Assembly: GCA_036794825.1 (NCBI GenBank)
Contig: DAIRGA010000009.1
Location: forward strand, 62,001-126,000
DNA length: 64,000 nt
Direction of reading: 5' to 3'
Source: RZYY01 sp036794825
GTDB taxonomy: Bacteria; Bacteroidota; Bacteroidia; Bacteroidales; 4484-276
Made by a program: the position numbers and the translations under genes. Shown piece after piece: positions 1-9,938 of this stretch (position 1 is the stretch's first letter; each line of letters opens with the position of its first letter). Under the pieces are notes generated by a model. The model saw only the letters and a program-made list of their open reading frames with translations. It searched no databases and was not told where the DNA came from.

Positions 1-276
1 CCATAAAACTCTCTTTTGCTGATGATTGCTATCTTCCATAATCATTTCACATTCGGCTGAACCAACCCATTTTGCTCCCATTCCAAGTGAGTCAAGTGAA
101 GCGGTTATCTCCGGAGTGCTGCCGGTATGAAAAACGTCTAAAGTCCTGTTGCTGAGGTCAAACCCGAGTTTTTTGATCTCGTATTTACCTTCCAGTTTCA
201 TCCTGATTATCCTCTCCTCAGATGGGCAATCCATGCCTGGAATTTTGTAGCTGGTTTTGATGAGGTTTTTTTCCAT
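1..276 (-). CDS. Cation transporter with N-terminal HMA domain (CDF-like), 3' part off-window
   Basis: This is the 5' part of a minus-strand gene that starts at ATG 274-276 and runs off the left edge, leaving 92 codons. The N-terminus carries a heavy-metal-associated (HMA) fold with the motif GMDCPSEE and a single metal-type cysteine. It continues into a conserved helix (RIIRMKLEG) and an HTGS segment. The visible part ends at HQQKRVLW, where Bacteroidota CDF transporters with this N-terminus enter their first membrane helix. I infer an inner-membrane divalent-cation efflux protein. The membrane domain is not visible, so another HMA-bearing transporter is possible. It diverges from the DMT gene at 390. 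Confidence 0.6.
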   Translation of the reverse strand, partial: MEKNLIKTSYKIPGMDCPSEERIIRMKLEGKYEIKKLGFDLSNRTLDVFHTGSTPEITASLDSLGMGAKWVGSAECEMIMEDSNHQQKRVLW

Positions 277-317
277 GTTGATCGCTTCTTCTCAAATGCT
301 GCAAAAATGGTAAAAGT

Positions 318-346
318 TTTGTTTCTACCCGATTCATCTACCTTTG
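318..346 (+). promoter_or_regulatory. Putative Bacteroidota sigma-ABfr promoter for DMT gene
   Basis: TTTG at 318-321 lies 17 nt before TACCTTTG at 339-346, close to the consensus TTTG-N19/21-TANNTTTG. The spacer is slightly short. The start codon of the next gene is at 390, which leaves a leader of about 35 nt. Confidence 0.45.
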
Positions 347-389
347 CATCCATCGAAATTTCCTTCCACCGAATTATCTTCGAGGATTT

Positions 390-1268
390 ATGACTACAGT
401 TTATTTATTGTTAATCACCGTTTCGGGTTTGCTTCATGCTTTTTACAACTTCCTGATGCGCAGGCAGAAAGGCAGCCGTATCTTTCTCACAGGGATGTTT
501 ATTGCCGGAGCAATATTTTCAGTGGTGGTTACATTTGTGGCAGGTGTTCCGATTGAAATACCATGGCAAGCTGTGCCCAACGTTTTCTTTGCAGCCCTTT
601 TCTATACTCTTTACCAGGTCTTTATTTCCAAAGGTTTTGAAAAAGGCGACATTGCCCTGGTTTATCCTTTGGCGATGCTTAGTCCGCTGTTTATCCCGGT
701 GCTGGCGATGATTTTTCTTAACGAAATAATCCCTTTTTATGTTTGGATAGGGATTTTCATAACGATTGGAGGGGTTTTCCTTATCCAAATTAGCTCCTTA
801 ACATTTCATGAGTTGAAGAAAATGATCCGGCTAAGCAAAGACTATCGTACAGCCCGGATAGCACTGTTGGCTTCGTTTATGTATGCATTTGGTTCGGTGC
901 TGGATAAATCAAAAATTGGAGAATTTCATATATTGATCTACCTGAATCTGCTCTTGATCTTCATGGCTCTGCAGTTGATTTTATGGTCGGCACTCTTCGA
1001 GAGAAAAGCCATTGTGGGTTATTCCGGCAAAAACATCAGCCTGATTTTGGCAGCGGGCGCAGTGCTCATGCTTTCCTTTACTACTTTCCGGGTGGCTTTG
1101 CAACACGTATTTGTCAGCATTGCTGTTCCGTTGAGGCTTTCTTCGATCGTGTTTGCTGTAATGTTCGGGGTTTTTTTGCTGAAGGAAAAATTGAGCCGCA
1201 ACCGTATCCTGGGTATTCTGATTTTGCTTGCAGGCCTGATATTGATACAGTTTTACAGAGGGAGATAA
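390..1268 (+). CDS. DMT/EamA family permease
   Basis: This is a 292-residue polytopic membrane protein. About ten hydrophobic helices form two EamA-like halves, with the repeat boundary near residue 140 at a short charged loop (ELKKMIRLSKDYR). Each half has the glycine- and proline-rich helix typical of drug/metabolite transporters (YPLAMLSPLFIPV in the first, VPLRLSSIVFAV in the second). The C-terminus is short and basic. Members move small metabolites or sugars across the inner membrane, but the substrate cannot be read from the sequence. The gene is monocistronic, with its own promoter, and converges with the LysM gene at 1331. Confidence 0.75.
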   Translation: MTTVYLLLITVSGLLHAFYNFLMRRQKGSRIFLTGMFIAGAIFSVVVTFVAGVPIEIPWQAVPNVFFAALFYTLYQVFISKGFEKGDIALVYPLAMLSPLFIPVLAMIFLNEIIPFYVWIGIFITIGGVFLIQISSLTFHELKKMIRLSKDYRTARIALLASFMYAFGSVLDKSKIGEFHILIYLNLLLIFMALQLILWSALFERKAIVGYSGKNISLILAAGAVLMLSFTTFRVALQHVFVSIAVPLRLSSIVFAVMFGVFLLKEKLSRNRILGILILLAGLILIQFYRGR

Positions 1269-1330
1269 ACCAATCAGGATTCTGACCAGGTAGGAAATTA
1301 TCAATGAAAATGGAAGTATAAAATGTTGAT

Positions 1331-3445
1331 TTAACGCCGGATAGCTGGAGCCGTAACCTCATACAGCCTGAAATTCGACATCCGGAGGACTTTCCACTCC
1401 TGGTTTTCGAATCCACTGCCGTCACCTTGCCTGAAACGGTAGTTGGTATAAAGCAGCGGGATATCGTGGTAAGGCAGGCAGTTTCTGAAATTCAACCCGT
1501 ATTGCATCAGCGCGCTCAGAAAAAATAGTCCAGTATCGTAGCCCCTGAAACCATAAATTTCAGGATCGGCAGCATAGAGTTCCCTGAAACTACGTACAAA
1601 ATTCTTTACAGCATCTGACTGATAATCTGCATAATCCGTAGTGATATAATGGGTATTCAGGTTCCCCAGGTGGTTGTAATCAAGCCCCTCCATTTCCATC
1701 CAGTTGGGTAGTCCAATCACGGTGATGTCGTATTTATTTCTCAGCAGATTCAGCTTACGAAGAAAATCGAGTATAACTACCTTATTATCAGAGTAAACTA
1801 CCACCACGTTGGGTTTATCCGTGTATGCCTCTCTCAGGAACGGACTAAGGCTGTCGCGGTTGATGTTGATTTCCACTACTCCGAGTTCTCCCATTAGCAA
1901 ATGGTTGCCAATGGAGGATTTCAGCCTGGCAACCGGCTCCTCGTCGCGTATTGCGCTCTGGCGGGCAACAAACACTTTGGCATCCCTGAATTTATATCCA
2001 ATGTACTCGCCAACAGTGCCGTAAATCCTGTTTTCGGCCGGAATCACTTTAATTGCAAACGGATTATCCCGGATAACATCCGCACGGGATGACAACGGGT
2101 TTACGATCGGAATGCCCTGTTCCTTTGCAAATTCGGACACCACCCTGAAACTTGAATTGTAAAATGGCCCTACAATCAGGTGCATATTTGCCAGCTGCTT
2201 GTTTTGAATGAGTTTTTGCGCCTGCGACACATTATCTTCGACATTGAAAATGTGAATTTCCGCATTCAAACCAGTTTTACGAAGCGAATCCACCGCAAGC
2301 ATGAAACCTTCGTAATACCGGATAAATTGAAATGCCTTCAAGTTAACCGGATTTGGTGTTTCCGGGTTTGTTGAACTGATAAATTGAATCTTTTGGTCAA
2401 AATCATCAAAAAACAGGGGGATTAGCAGTGCGATGTTGTAGGTTGCTTTCCCCGGGCGCTGTCTGCAAAGTTCCATGCTTGTGGGTGCTGCTGATGATTC
2501 TTCCTGTATGGGGTCGGTTTGGATGACGACAATATTATTTGTCTCAGTTTCGCCGACTTTCAACGGCGGAAGTGGGATTTTTACCATCAGTCCTGGTTGT
2601 AACTGTTTGGTTATGTATGGATTGACTTTTATTACCTCCCCTTCTGTGAGGCCATAATTTCTTGCAAGCTTCGAAAGTGGCATTCGCTGCTTAATGTTTT
2701 GGGTTATGAAGTCTTTTTGGGTAGGATTGGCCGGTATTTTAATGATCTGACTTTTTGAAAGTTGCTCGCCAAGTCCTGGATTCAGGCTGGTGATGCTATC
2801 AATACTTACCCGATAACGAATTGCCAGTTCATAGATCGTTTCCCGGTTACGTTCCTGGATTTCAAAATAACCCCTTTGTGGTTTTTCCTGTTGAATTGGA
2901 TCGTTATTAACTGTTATAGAGGGCGTTACATTAAGTGGTGAAATTTGACCAGATGAAGCAGGCTGGCTTTTCGGCGTTTCTGTCGAATGACCTGCTGTTG
3001 ATCCTAAAACAGGAATTTCGATAATCATTCCCTCTTTCAACCCTTCCGGCAACCCGTAATTGGCTTGTTTGATGTCATCAATCGAAACATTATACTCTCT
3101 TGAGAGGCTGAAAAGGGTTTCACCTTTGGCTACACGACGCATGTTGGTGCTGGTTTTTATCGGTTTTGACTGGCCCTCTGCATTGGATTTTAAGGGTATG
3201 TAGAGTTTTTTACCAGCAGCCACGGATTCTTCCAGTCCAGGATTGGACTCATAAATATTTCTTACATCAACTTCGTAAGCTTTTGAAATGGAATATAGCG
3301 TCTGTCCCTGTTCGACAGTGTGGACAATGTACTCTTTTCCATTTAGAATTTCTGTGATTTTTGATTTTTGAACAGGAGTTTGGGCGCTTAACGCAATGGT
3401 AAGCATGAGAAGTAACGGAACCAGAATTATACTTTTCAATCTCAT
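1331..3445 (-). CDS. LysM-repeat protein with type 1 periplasmic-binding fold
   Basis: This 704-residue exported protein has a signal peptide ending near SAQ (residues 1-21). Four LysM-like repeats follow in the first 310 residues: VEQGQTLYSISKAY, VAKGETLFSLSREY, a diverged RNRETIYELAIRY and a weaker KQRMPLSKLARNY. The C-terminal 370 residues resemble a type 1 periplasmic-binding (Leu/Ile/Val-binding) fold, including IALLIPLFFDDF, LIVGPFYNSSF and GFRGYDTGLFF. This LysM plus receptor-fold architecture is frequent in Bacteroidota. It presumably binds peptidoglycan in the periplasm, with an unknown ligand for the binding fold. The gene lies 185 bp downstream of guaA on the same strand. Confidence 0.72.
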   Translation of the reverse strand: MRLKSIILVPLLLMLTIALSAQTPVQKSKITEILNGKEYIVHTVEQGQTLYSISKAYEVDVRNIYESNPGLEESVAAGKKLYIPLKSNAEGQSKPIKTSTNMRRVAKGETLFSLSREYNVSIDDIKQANYGLPEGLKEGMIIEIPVLGSTAGHSTETPKSQPASSGQISPLNVTPSITVNNDPIQQEKPQRGYFEIQERNRETIYELAIRYRVSIDSITSLNPGLGEQLSKSQIIKIPANPTQKDFITQNIKQRMPLSKLARNYGLTEGEVIKVNPYITKQLQPGLMVKIPLPPLKVGETETNNIVVIQTDPIQEESSAAPTSMELCRQRPGKATYNIALLIPLFFDDFDQKIQFISSTNPETPNPVNLKAFQFIRYYEGFMLAVDSLRKTGLNAEIHIFNVEDNVSQAQKLIQNKQLANMHLIVGPFYNSSFRVVSEFAKEQGIPIVNPLSSRADVIRDNPFAIKVIPAENRIYGTVGEYIGYKFRDAKVFVARQSAIRDEEPVARLKSSIGNHLLMGELGVVEININRDSLSPFLREAYTDKPNVVVVYSDNKVVILDFLRKLNLLRNKYDITVIGLPNWMEMEGLDYNHLGNLNTHYITTDYADYQSDAVKNFVRSFRELYAADPEIYGFRGYDTGLFFLSALMQYGLNFRNCLPYHDIPLLYTNYRFRQGDGSGFENQEWKVLRMSNFRLYEVTAPAIRR

Positions 3446-3630
3446 TTTGATCGTATTAACTAATGAAAAGCACTTTTAAAATACGTCGAAAATTTTGTAA
3501 CCGGTTTAATTTCAATTTAATCAGGATGAAAAACAGCATTTACCCGATTTTATTTCAAACGCCTCCCAACCAAAAAACGAAAACTCTAAAATCCTTTTGT
3601 TGCAAATGAGGATTGATGGGTACACGACTC

Positions 3631-5160
3631 TTATTCCCACTCGATGGTGGCAGGCGGTTTTGAGCTGATATCGTACACAACCCGGTTTACACCTTTAACT
3701 TTATTGATAATGTCGTTCGAAACCTTAGCAAGGAAATCGTAGGGAAGATGCGACCAGTCGGCAGTCATCCCGTCTGTTGATCCTACAGCCCTCAGTGCCA
3801 CTACGTTTTCGTAAGTCCGCTCATCGCCCATCACACCCACCGACTGCACTGGCAGCAAGACGGTAAGTGCTTGCCAAACCTTGTCGTACAGGCCATTATC
3901 CTTCAAACCCTGGATAAAAATATGATCCACATCCTGCAAAACTTTGATCCGGTCAGGAGTGATTTCTCCCAGAACGCGTATGCCCAGCCCAGGACCAGGA
4001 AAAGGATGACGGTTGAGTATTTCGGGTTTCAGCCCAAGTTCATGTCCGACGCGGCGAACCTCGTCCTTAAAAAGGCTTTTTAGAGGTTCTACTACTTTGA
4101 GTTTCATGAAATCGGGTAATCCGCCAACATTGTGATGGGATTTTATTGTGGCCGAAGGTCCTTTTACCGATACCGATTCGATCACATCCGGATAAATGGT
4201 TCCCTGCGCCAGCCATTTTACATCCTCAATCTTATGTGCTTCATCATCAAATACTTCGATGAAAATGTGTCCAATAGCTTTCCTTTTATCCTCGGGATCA
4301 ACTTTACCATGCAAAGCACTGTAAAAACGATCGGCAGATTCAACCCCACTGACGTTCAATCCCATGTCGTGATAGGCTTCGAGAACGGTTTCGAATTCAT
4401 ACTTGCGGAGAAGACCGTTGTCAACGAATATACAGTGAAGGTTTTTGCCGATGGCGCGGTGCAGTAACAGCGCAGCCACCGAAGAATCCACCCCACCCGA
4501 AAGCCCCAGGACAACCTTGTCGTTTTTCAGTTCATCCCTGAGCCATTGAACAGTACTTTCGATAAAACCGGCCGGAGTCCAATTCTGGCTGCAATGGCAA
4601 ATTCCAACCACGAAATTGTAAAGCAGCGTCATGCCTTCAGTCGAATGATAAACTTCAGGATGGAACTGAATGCCAAAGACATTGGTTTCGCCAACCTGGT
4701 ATCCGGCAATCTCCACGTCCTGTGTTCCGGCTATTACACTGAAGTGCTCCGGTATGGATAAAATCGTATCGCCGTGCGACATCCAGACCTGGCAACCGGG
4801 GGTCATTCCATGCATCAATGCGTTGGATTGGTTTATTTCGTGCAGATTAGCCCGTCCGTACTCTCTGATTTTTGATGGTTCCACAGTTCCGCCGTTTATT
4901 TTTGCGAGGTACTGGGCGCCGTAACAAAGTCCGAGAACAGGTATCTTCTTTTCCATGATATCCGCCAGGTCAGGCTTTGGTGAATCAGGATCTGAGACAG
5001 AATAGGGGCTGCCGGAAAGTACTACTCCTTTCACCGAATCGAGCGGTGGGATTTTGTTAAACGGATGAATTTCGCAATAGACGTTAAGTTCGCGAACCCT
5101 GCGGGCAATCAGCTGGGTATATTGCGAACCAAAGTCAAGGATCAATATCATTTCGTGCAT
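3631..5160 (-). CDS. guaA: GMP synthase (glutamine-hydrolysing)
   Basis: This 509-residue enzyme converts XMP, ATP and glutamine to GMP in de novo purine synthesis. The class I glutamine amidotransferase domain comes first, with nucleophile Cys79 in GLCYGAQ and the His167/Glu169 pair in FHPEV. The ATP-pyrophosphatase domain follows with the P-loop-like SGGVDSS at 221-227. The dimerisation domain ends in the diagnostic PATIEWE. All catalytic signatures are intact and the length is normal. Met4 is an alternative start and would not change the domain content. The stop codon of yidC lies 9 bp upstream, so the two genes are probably cotranscribed. Confidence 0.97.
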   Translation of the reverse strand: MHEMILILDFGSQYTQLIARRVRELNVYCEIHPFNKIPPLDSVKGVVLSGSPYSVSDPDSPKPDLADIMEKKIPVLGLCYGAQYLAKINGGTVEPSKIREYGRANLHEINQSNALMHGMTPGCQVWMSHGDTILSIPEHFSVIAGTQDVEIAGYQVGETNVFGIQFHPEVYHSTEGMTLLYNFVVGICHCSQNWTPAGFIESTVQWLRDELKNDKVVLGLSGGVDSSVAALLLHRAIGKNLHCIFVDNGLLRKYEFETVLEAYHDMGLNVSGVESADRFYSALHGKVDPEDKRKAIGHIFIEVFDDEAHKIEDVKWLAQGTIYPDVIESVSVKGPSATIKSHHNVGGLPDFMKLKVVEPLKSLFKDEVRRVGHELGLKPEILNRHPFPGPGLGIRVLGEITPDRIKVLQDVDHIFIQGLKDNGLYDKVWQALTVLLPVQSVGVMGDERTYENVVALRAVGSTDGMTADWSHLPYDFLAKVSNDIINKVKGVNRVVYDISSKPPATIEWE

Positions 5161-5169
5161 AAAGCCGGA

Positions 5170-7113
5170 TTATTTCTGCTTCTTTTTGGACCCTGAAATT
5201 TGTTGCTGACGCTGTCTGGTAAGCTCTTCCAGTTTCTCCTGGAATTTTGATTTCTTCACCGGTTTGGTTTTGTTCAGCTGTATCTGCTGATGGATTTTAT
5301 CTTCATCAATCGTCATTCGGATCAGGTACATTTGCGCAAAGGTAAAGATATTGGCCAGAAAGTAATAATAGCTCAGTCCGGAGGCAAAGTTGTTGAAAAT
5401 ACCCAGAAACATCACGGGCATGATGTACATCATAGTTTTCATGCCAGGCATCTGGTTGGTTGACGATCCCATCATGTCATTATTGATCTTGGTGTAAATG
5501 ATGGTCGAAATGGTCATCAGTAAGGTGAAAAGGCTGACGTGTGCGCCATAGAATGGGATATTAAAAGGCAGATCAACAATTGAATCGTAGCTCGAAAGGT
5601 CGTGAGCCCAGAGGAAAGCCTGTTGCCTCAGCTCGATGGAAGAGGGGAAAAACCGGAACATGGCGAGCAAAATCGGAAATTGTAAAAGCATCGGAACGCA
5701 GCCTGCCATCGGGTTCACGCCGGCTTTTTTGTACAAAGCCATGGTGGCCTGTTGTTTTTTGAGCGCATCTTCAGGTTTGGGGAATTTTTTGGAAATCTCC
5801 TCGATCTCCGGTTTCAGGACGCGCATTTTCGCCGATGATTTGTAGGTCTTATAGGCGATGGGTAGCAGGACAATTTTTAGTAAAATGGTGAGAATCAGGA
5901 TCACAATGCCATAGTTAAGCCCATATCCACCCAACCAGTCGAAGACCGGGATTACTGCATAAATATTGATCCAGGCCATCAAAAAGAAACTCCACCCAAG
6001 CGGAATCTGACGCTGAAGGTCTAACTTGTATTGTTTCAGTGTTTTATATTTATTTGGCCCAAAATAAAAATTCATATCGAAGCTCTGGTCAGGCGCATTT
6101 CCGAAAGGAATAGCAACCAGAGCCGACATAGTCTTAAGGTAATGACTATCGGTCTTGGAAGGATCGGTTAGCGTTTTGATCTCGGCATTTGTAAAATTAG
6201 CTTCGGCTATCAGTGTGGCAACAAAGAATCTGGTTTTGAAAGAAACCCATTTAACCGGCAGTTTCAGCGATTCGGTGGCATCTTTACGTTCCGACAGATA
6301 ATCTACGGATTCCTTGTCAAATTTCCAGTAAATAGTGGATTCACTGCGTTCATTATCAAGACTTTGCTCTTGTCTGCGCATTTCGGTATTCCAGGTAAGA
6401 TCAATAAAACCGGTTCCAGTGTCAATCACTTTATTCATCCCAACCATATTCAACTGATAACCGATCATGTGATCATCGCCATAAATCGTATATAGGTTCT
6501 CGATGTAGCGGCTTTCATCCAATGTTCCGTCAGGCAGATTAGCATAAAGCCGCAGGGCAAATTGCAGAGAATCTCCACCGCTCACGGTAAGATTTTGATT
6601 TGTCTGGATCGTCTCACCACGAAAATAAGGTTGGAAATAAAGATTATTGGTGTTGATCCGGCGGCTGTTGGCGAAAAAAGTGTAACCAAAAACCAGGTCG
6701 TCGTTATTGAAAAGAACAAGCGGTAGTGAATCAAATGTCTGATAATCTTTGAGTTCAACATTAATGATTTTGCCACCAACGTTAGATAGCCTTATCTTTA
6801 AAAAATCATTTTCGATGATGAATACCTCTGGTGAGCCTTGTGCAGCGAGAGCAAATGCTCCTAATCTGTCAAGATTAGCCTGAACATTTTGTTCACTGGT
6901 TGTTGTATCTGGTAAAATTTCTTCGGCAGCCTCTTTTTCGGCTTCTGCGATTTTGGTCTTAAGCAATGAATCCTGCTTTTGCTTCACCATCGCAATCGAA
7001 TCCCGAACAAACTTTTGCCGTTCAATCTCTTCTTTGGAAGGCTGGTTGAAAATCGAAAAACCAATAAAGATGGCGAAAATCAACACAAGCCCTATAATCG
7101 TATTCCTGTCCAT
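5170..7113 (-). CDS. yidC: Membrane protein insertase YidC
   Basis: This 647-residue protein inserts and folds inner-membrane proteins, with or without SecYEG. An N-terminal membrane helix (about residues 6-20) is followed by a large periplasmic beta-sandwich domain. The conserved core begins near residue 365 (LGWSFFLMAWI). It shows the YidC/Oxa1 signatures KIVLLPIAYKTYKSS and NPMAGCVPMLLQFPIL, with about five membrane helices. The lysine- and glutamine-rich tail (KKSKFQEKLEEL ... GSKKKQK) fits a ribosome-binding extension. It is the first gene of an apparent yidC-guaA pair; in many Bacteroidota yidC follows pyrG instead. A -7 element lies at 7148-7155. Confidence 0.95.
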   Translation of the reverse strand: MDRNTIIGLVLIFAIFIGFSIFNQPSKEEIERQKFVRDSIAMVKQKQDSLLKTKIAEAEKEAAEEILPDTTTSEQNVQANLDRLGAFALAAQGSPEVFIIENDFLKIRLSNVGGKIINVELKDYQTFDSLPLVLFNNDDLVFGYTFFANSRRINTNNLYFQPYFRGETIQTNQNLTVSGGDSLQFALRLYANLPDGTLDESRYIENLYTIYGDDHMIGYQLNMVGMNKVIDTGTGFIDLTWNTEMRRQEQSLDNERSESTIYWKFDKESVDYLSERKDATESLKLPVKWVSFKTRFFVATLIAEANFTNAEIKTLTDPSKTDSHYLKTMSALVAIPFGNAPDQSFDMNFYFGPNKYKTLKQYKLDLQRQIPLGWSFFLMAWINIYAVIPVFDWLGGYGLNYGIVILILTILLKIVLLPIAYKTYKSSAKMRVLKPEIEEISKKFPKPEDALKKQQATMALYKKAGVNPMAGCVPMLLQFPILLAMFRFFPSSIELRQQAFLWAHDLSSYDSIVDLPFNIPFYGAHVSLFTLLMTISTIIYTKINNDMMGSSTNQMPGMKTMMYIMPVMFLGIFNNFASGLSYYYFLANIFTFAQMYLIRMTIDEDKIHQQIQLNKTKPVKKSKFQEKLEELTRQRQQQISGSKKKQK

Positions 7114-7147
7114 TTATCAATCTTTTGTGGTTGAAATTTTGAGGGCG

Positions 7148-7155
7148 CAAAGATA
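7148..7155 (-). promoter_or_regulatory. Putative -7 element for yidC
   Basis: On the minus strand the bases read TATCTTTG, which matches TANNTTTG, 35 nt upstream of the yidC ATG. No convincing -33 TTTG lies at the expected distance, so confidence is moderate. Confidence 0.4.
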
Positions 7156-7420
7156 TCAATTTTAGAGTACCCGACCTGTCCCCCTCTCCAAAGATCAACT
7201 GCCAGGTATTTTGACTTTTCGATCAACAAGCTTTCTGATGCAATAGGATAGTGACGCATGTCATGTTTTATGGATTCTGGACGCATTAGAGCCGAGATTC
7301 AGGTCTGAATTCCATCAGCAGAGCATAAATCTTTCATATCACGCCGGAAATTTTGATTCAAAATGCTGCTGTTGAAAGAGCCTTTTTACGCCGAGAAAAT
7401 CGCTCCTATTGAATAATTGC

Positions 7421-7428
7421 TATTTTTG
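7421..7428 (+). promoter_or_regulatory. Putative -7 element for the DUF349 gene
   Basis: TATTTTTG matches TANNTTTG and sits about 95 nt upstream of the ATG at 7523. The -33 box is not clear. Confidence 0.4.
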
Positions 7429-7522
7429 CGGCTCAATTTTTTTAAGATAATTACTAACAATCAGGTTTTTAGCAAGAAAAAGCCCGAATTCACACCACAA
7501 AATTTTTAAATTTCTACTTTTT

Positions 7523-9835
7523 ATGGAAAACAAAGATCAACTAAATCAAATTCCCGCTGATGCCGATAATGATATCCGGGATGAGAAGACTTCACAAGTA
7601 AAGGACATTGATGTTGAAGCAACTCTATTAACTGACGAAGTTCAGGAATCCTTAACCGAAACCACTCCCGAAACAGCAGAAACCGCTGTAACAGCAGCTA
7701 TCGAAAGCACTGAATTACCTGAGCTTTTCACCGTAATTGATGATCTCTCTGACCTAGACCCGCAACCCGATGACCTGCCGGAGGAGATTGTGCCGGAAGT
7801 TGCACCGACTGCCGGGGAAAATTTAGTATCAGAAGTTGATGAAGAAGTTCATGCTGTGGAAGCCAGTGTTGAAACAGCCATTGAAGATATACGTAATGAA
7901 TCTGTTACTGAAGTTGAAACACCAGCCGAACCACTTATGGAGAAGGTTGAAGAGACAACAGAGCCGGCAGTTATGGTAGCTGACACTGAACCTGAAATAG
8001 TGGAGAAAACTATTGAAATTCCTGCTTCTGAAGAACCGGCCAGCGTAGCCGGGATTCGTGAAGAGGATCAGGAAGAGGAAGATGAGGATCACATAGAGCA
8101 TGCTGAAGTTATTCATCACAATTATGATGAAATGACCCGTGAAGAGTTGGTCGAAAATCTTGAATCCCTTGTAAATGAAGAGGATGTTACCAGTGTGAAA
8201 GCCAGGATCGCTTTGATTAAAGTTGCCTTTATGCGTAAAACCAAAGAGCTTAAAGAGATTAAGTACCAGGAGATACTTAGCGAACCGGGCGATAAAGAAG
8301 AAAAAGAGGAAAAAGAACCCTTAGCCGATGCACTCGAAACCAGGTTTAATGAACTTTTCGAAATCTATCGCCAGAAAAGGGCTGTTTACCTTGAGAACCT
8401 TGAAAATGACAAACTTGTCAACCTGAAGAAGAAGCAGGAAATTCTTGATAAACTGAAAGATCTCATCAGTTCGGAAGAAACCCTCAAAAAGACTTACGAC
8501 GATTTTCGCGATCTGCAGGAGCAATGGCGTACCGTAGGAATGGTTCCCAAAACTGAGGTGAACAACCTATGGCAGAATTACCACTTCCTGGTCGAGAAAT
8601 TCTTTGATAAAGTGAAAATTAATAAAGAATTAAAAGACCTTGACCTGAAAAAGAACCTGGAGCAGAAGATCGAGTTGTGCGAAAAAGTAGAAGAGCTACT
8701 TCTCGAAACATCTATTATAAAGTCATTCAGGCAGTTACAACAATATCACGAGCAGTGGAAAGAGATTGGTCCTGTTCCTGATGATAAAAAAGACGAAATC
8801 TGGGATCGCTTTAAATCCACCACCGATAAGATAAATCAGCGCAGACGCGATCATTACAAACAAATGCAGGAGGAGCAGGAGACCAACTTAGCTCAAAAGG
8901 TTGCACTCTGCGAAAAAGCTGAAAGCCTTCTTGCTGAAGAAGTTAATTCGATAAAAGGCTGGCAGGAGCGCACGCGTCAGTTCAATGACCTTTTCAGGAT
9001 TTGGAAAAACATTGGCCAGGCGCCCAAAAAGCAGAACGACGAGATCTGGGATCGCTTCAAAGCATCTCTGGATGGGTTTTTCACCGAAAAGAAGGACTAT
9101 TTTTCCAAAATTAAAGAGCAGCAGGTAAACAACTACAACCTAAAGCTGGAACTCTGCCTTCAGGCCGAAGCACTCAAAGATTCTGATGACTGGCGCAATA
9201 CTTCACGCGAACTCATCGAACTGCAAAAACAGTGGAAAGAAATTGGGCCTGTTCCACGCAAGTATGCTGACAAAATCTGGCAACGTTTCAGAGAAGCCTG
9301 CGACCAGTTTTTCAATAAAAAGACCGCCCATTTCTCCGGAGTCAGAACTGAAGAGTCTGAGAATCTGCGCAAAAAAGAGGAACTAATTGCCGCAGTCCAG
9401 AATCACGAATTTGGCACCGATAAATCAAAAAATCTTGAGGTATTGAAGGATTACCAGCGACAATGGACTGAGATAGGTTTTGTGCCGTTCAAAGACAAAG
9501 ACCGGTTGCAGACTGCTTTCCGCAATTCTATCAACAAAAGACTGGATCAGTTAAACATCAGCACTTCCGAAATGTCGCTTTCGAGCTATATTTCTCGCTT
9601 CGACAATGTGAAAGGAACCTCCGACGGCAACCGTCAGATGCAGCGTGAGCAAAACTTTATCCAGAACAAAATCACGCAACTGCGTGAAGATATCATGCTC
9701 TGGGAAAATAACATTGGTTTCCTGGCCGACACCAAAAATGCCAACATCTTCAAAATCGAATTTGAGAAGAAGATTGAAAAAGCCAAAAACGAATTGAGCG
9801 TTCTCGAAACCAAATTGAAGTTCTTATCGAAGTAG
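7523..9835 (+). CDS. DUF349 repeat protein with acidic N-terminal extension
   Basis: This 770-residue soluble protein has no signal peptide. Residues 1-200 are strongly acidic and low in complexity (Glu, Asp, Thr, Ala, Val), so probably disordered. The rest contains at least five tandem DUF349 repeats. Each is a helical hairpin with the signature W-K-x-[IV]-G-x-[VA]-P ... IW-x-R-F; examples are QWRTVGMVPKTE, QWKEIGPVPDDKKDEIWDRF, IWKNIGQAPKKQNDEIWDRF, QWKEIGPVPRKYADKIWQRF and QWTEIGFVPFKDKD. The C-terminus is coiled coil. DUF349 proteins are common in Bacteroidota and their biochemical role is not established. The gene stands alone and a strong hairpin follows it. Confidence 0.85.
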   Translation: MENKDQLNQIPADADNDIRDEKTSQVKDIDVEATLLTDEVQESLTETTPETAETAVTAAIESTELPELFTVIDDLSDLDPQPDDLPEEIVPEVAPTAGENLVSEVDEEVHAVEASVETAIEDIRNESVTEVETPAEPLMEKVEETTEPAVMVADTEPEIVEKTIEIPASEEPASVAGIREEDQEEEDEDHIEHAEVIHHNYDEMTREELVENLESLVNEEDVTSVKARIALIKVAFMRKTKELKEIKYQEILSEPGDKEEKEEKEPLADALETRFNELFEIYRQKRAVYLENLENDKLVNLKKKQEILDKLKDLISSEETLKKTYDDFRDLQEQWRTVGMVPKTEVNNLWQNYHFLVEKFFDKVKINKELKDLDLKKNLEQKIELCEKVEELLLETSIIKSFRQLQQYHEQWKEIGPVPDDKKDEIWDRFKSTTDKINQRRRDHYKQMQEEQETNLAQKVALCEKAESLLAEEVNSIKGWQERTRQFNDLFRIWKNIGQAPKKQNDEIWDRFKASLDGFFTEKKDYFSKIKEQQVNNYNLKLELCLQAEALKDSDDWRNTSRELIELQKQWKEIGPVPRKYADKIWQRFREACDQFFNKKTAHFSGVRTEESENLRKKEELIAAVQNHEFGTDKSKNLEVLKDYQRQWTEIGFVPFKDKDRLQTAFRNSINKRLDQLNISTSEMSLSSYISRFDNVKGTSDGNRQMQREQNFIQNKITQLREDIMLWENNIGFLADTKNANIFKIEFEKKIEKAKNELSVLETKLKFLSK

Positions 9836-9902
9836 CGAGCTGATTTTCAATTATTTGAAAATAAAATTCTGACCCATGTCGGGTAATATGTTCCTGAAAT
9901 CA

Positions 9903-9938
9903 ATGAGATTCACCAAAACAGGTGAATCTCATGTTTTT
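9903..9938 (+). terminator. Rho-independent terminator after DUF349 gene
   Basis: A perfect 12-bp stem (ATGAGATTCACC / GGTGAATCTCAT) with loop AAAACA is followed by GTTTTT. It lies 67 bp after the stop codon at 9835. Confidence 0.75.

Larger units (their letters stand above)
7114..7522. other. 409-bp divergent intergenic region between yidC and the DUF349 gene
   Basis: The region holds a minus-strand -7 element at 7148-7155 and a plus-strand one at 7421-7428. No coding sequence, RNA gene or hairpin was recognised between them. Confidence 0.6.
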
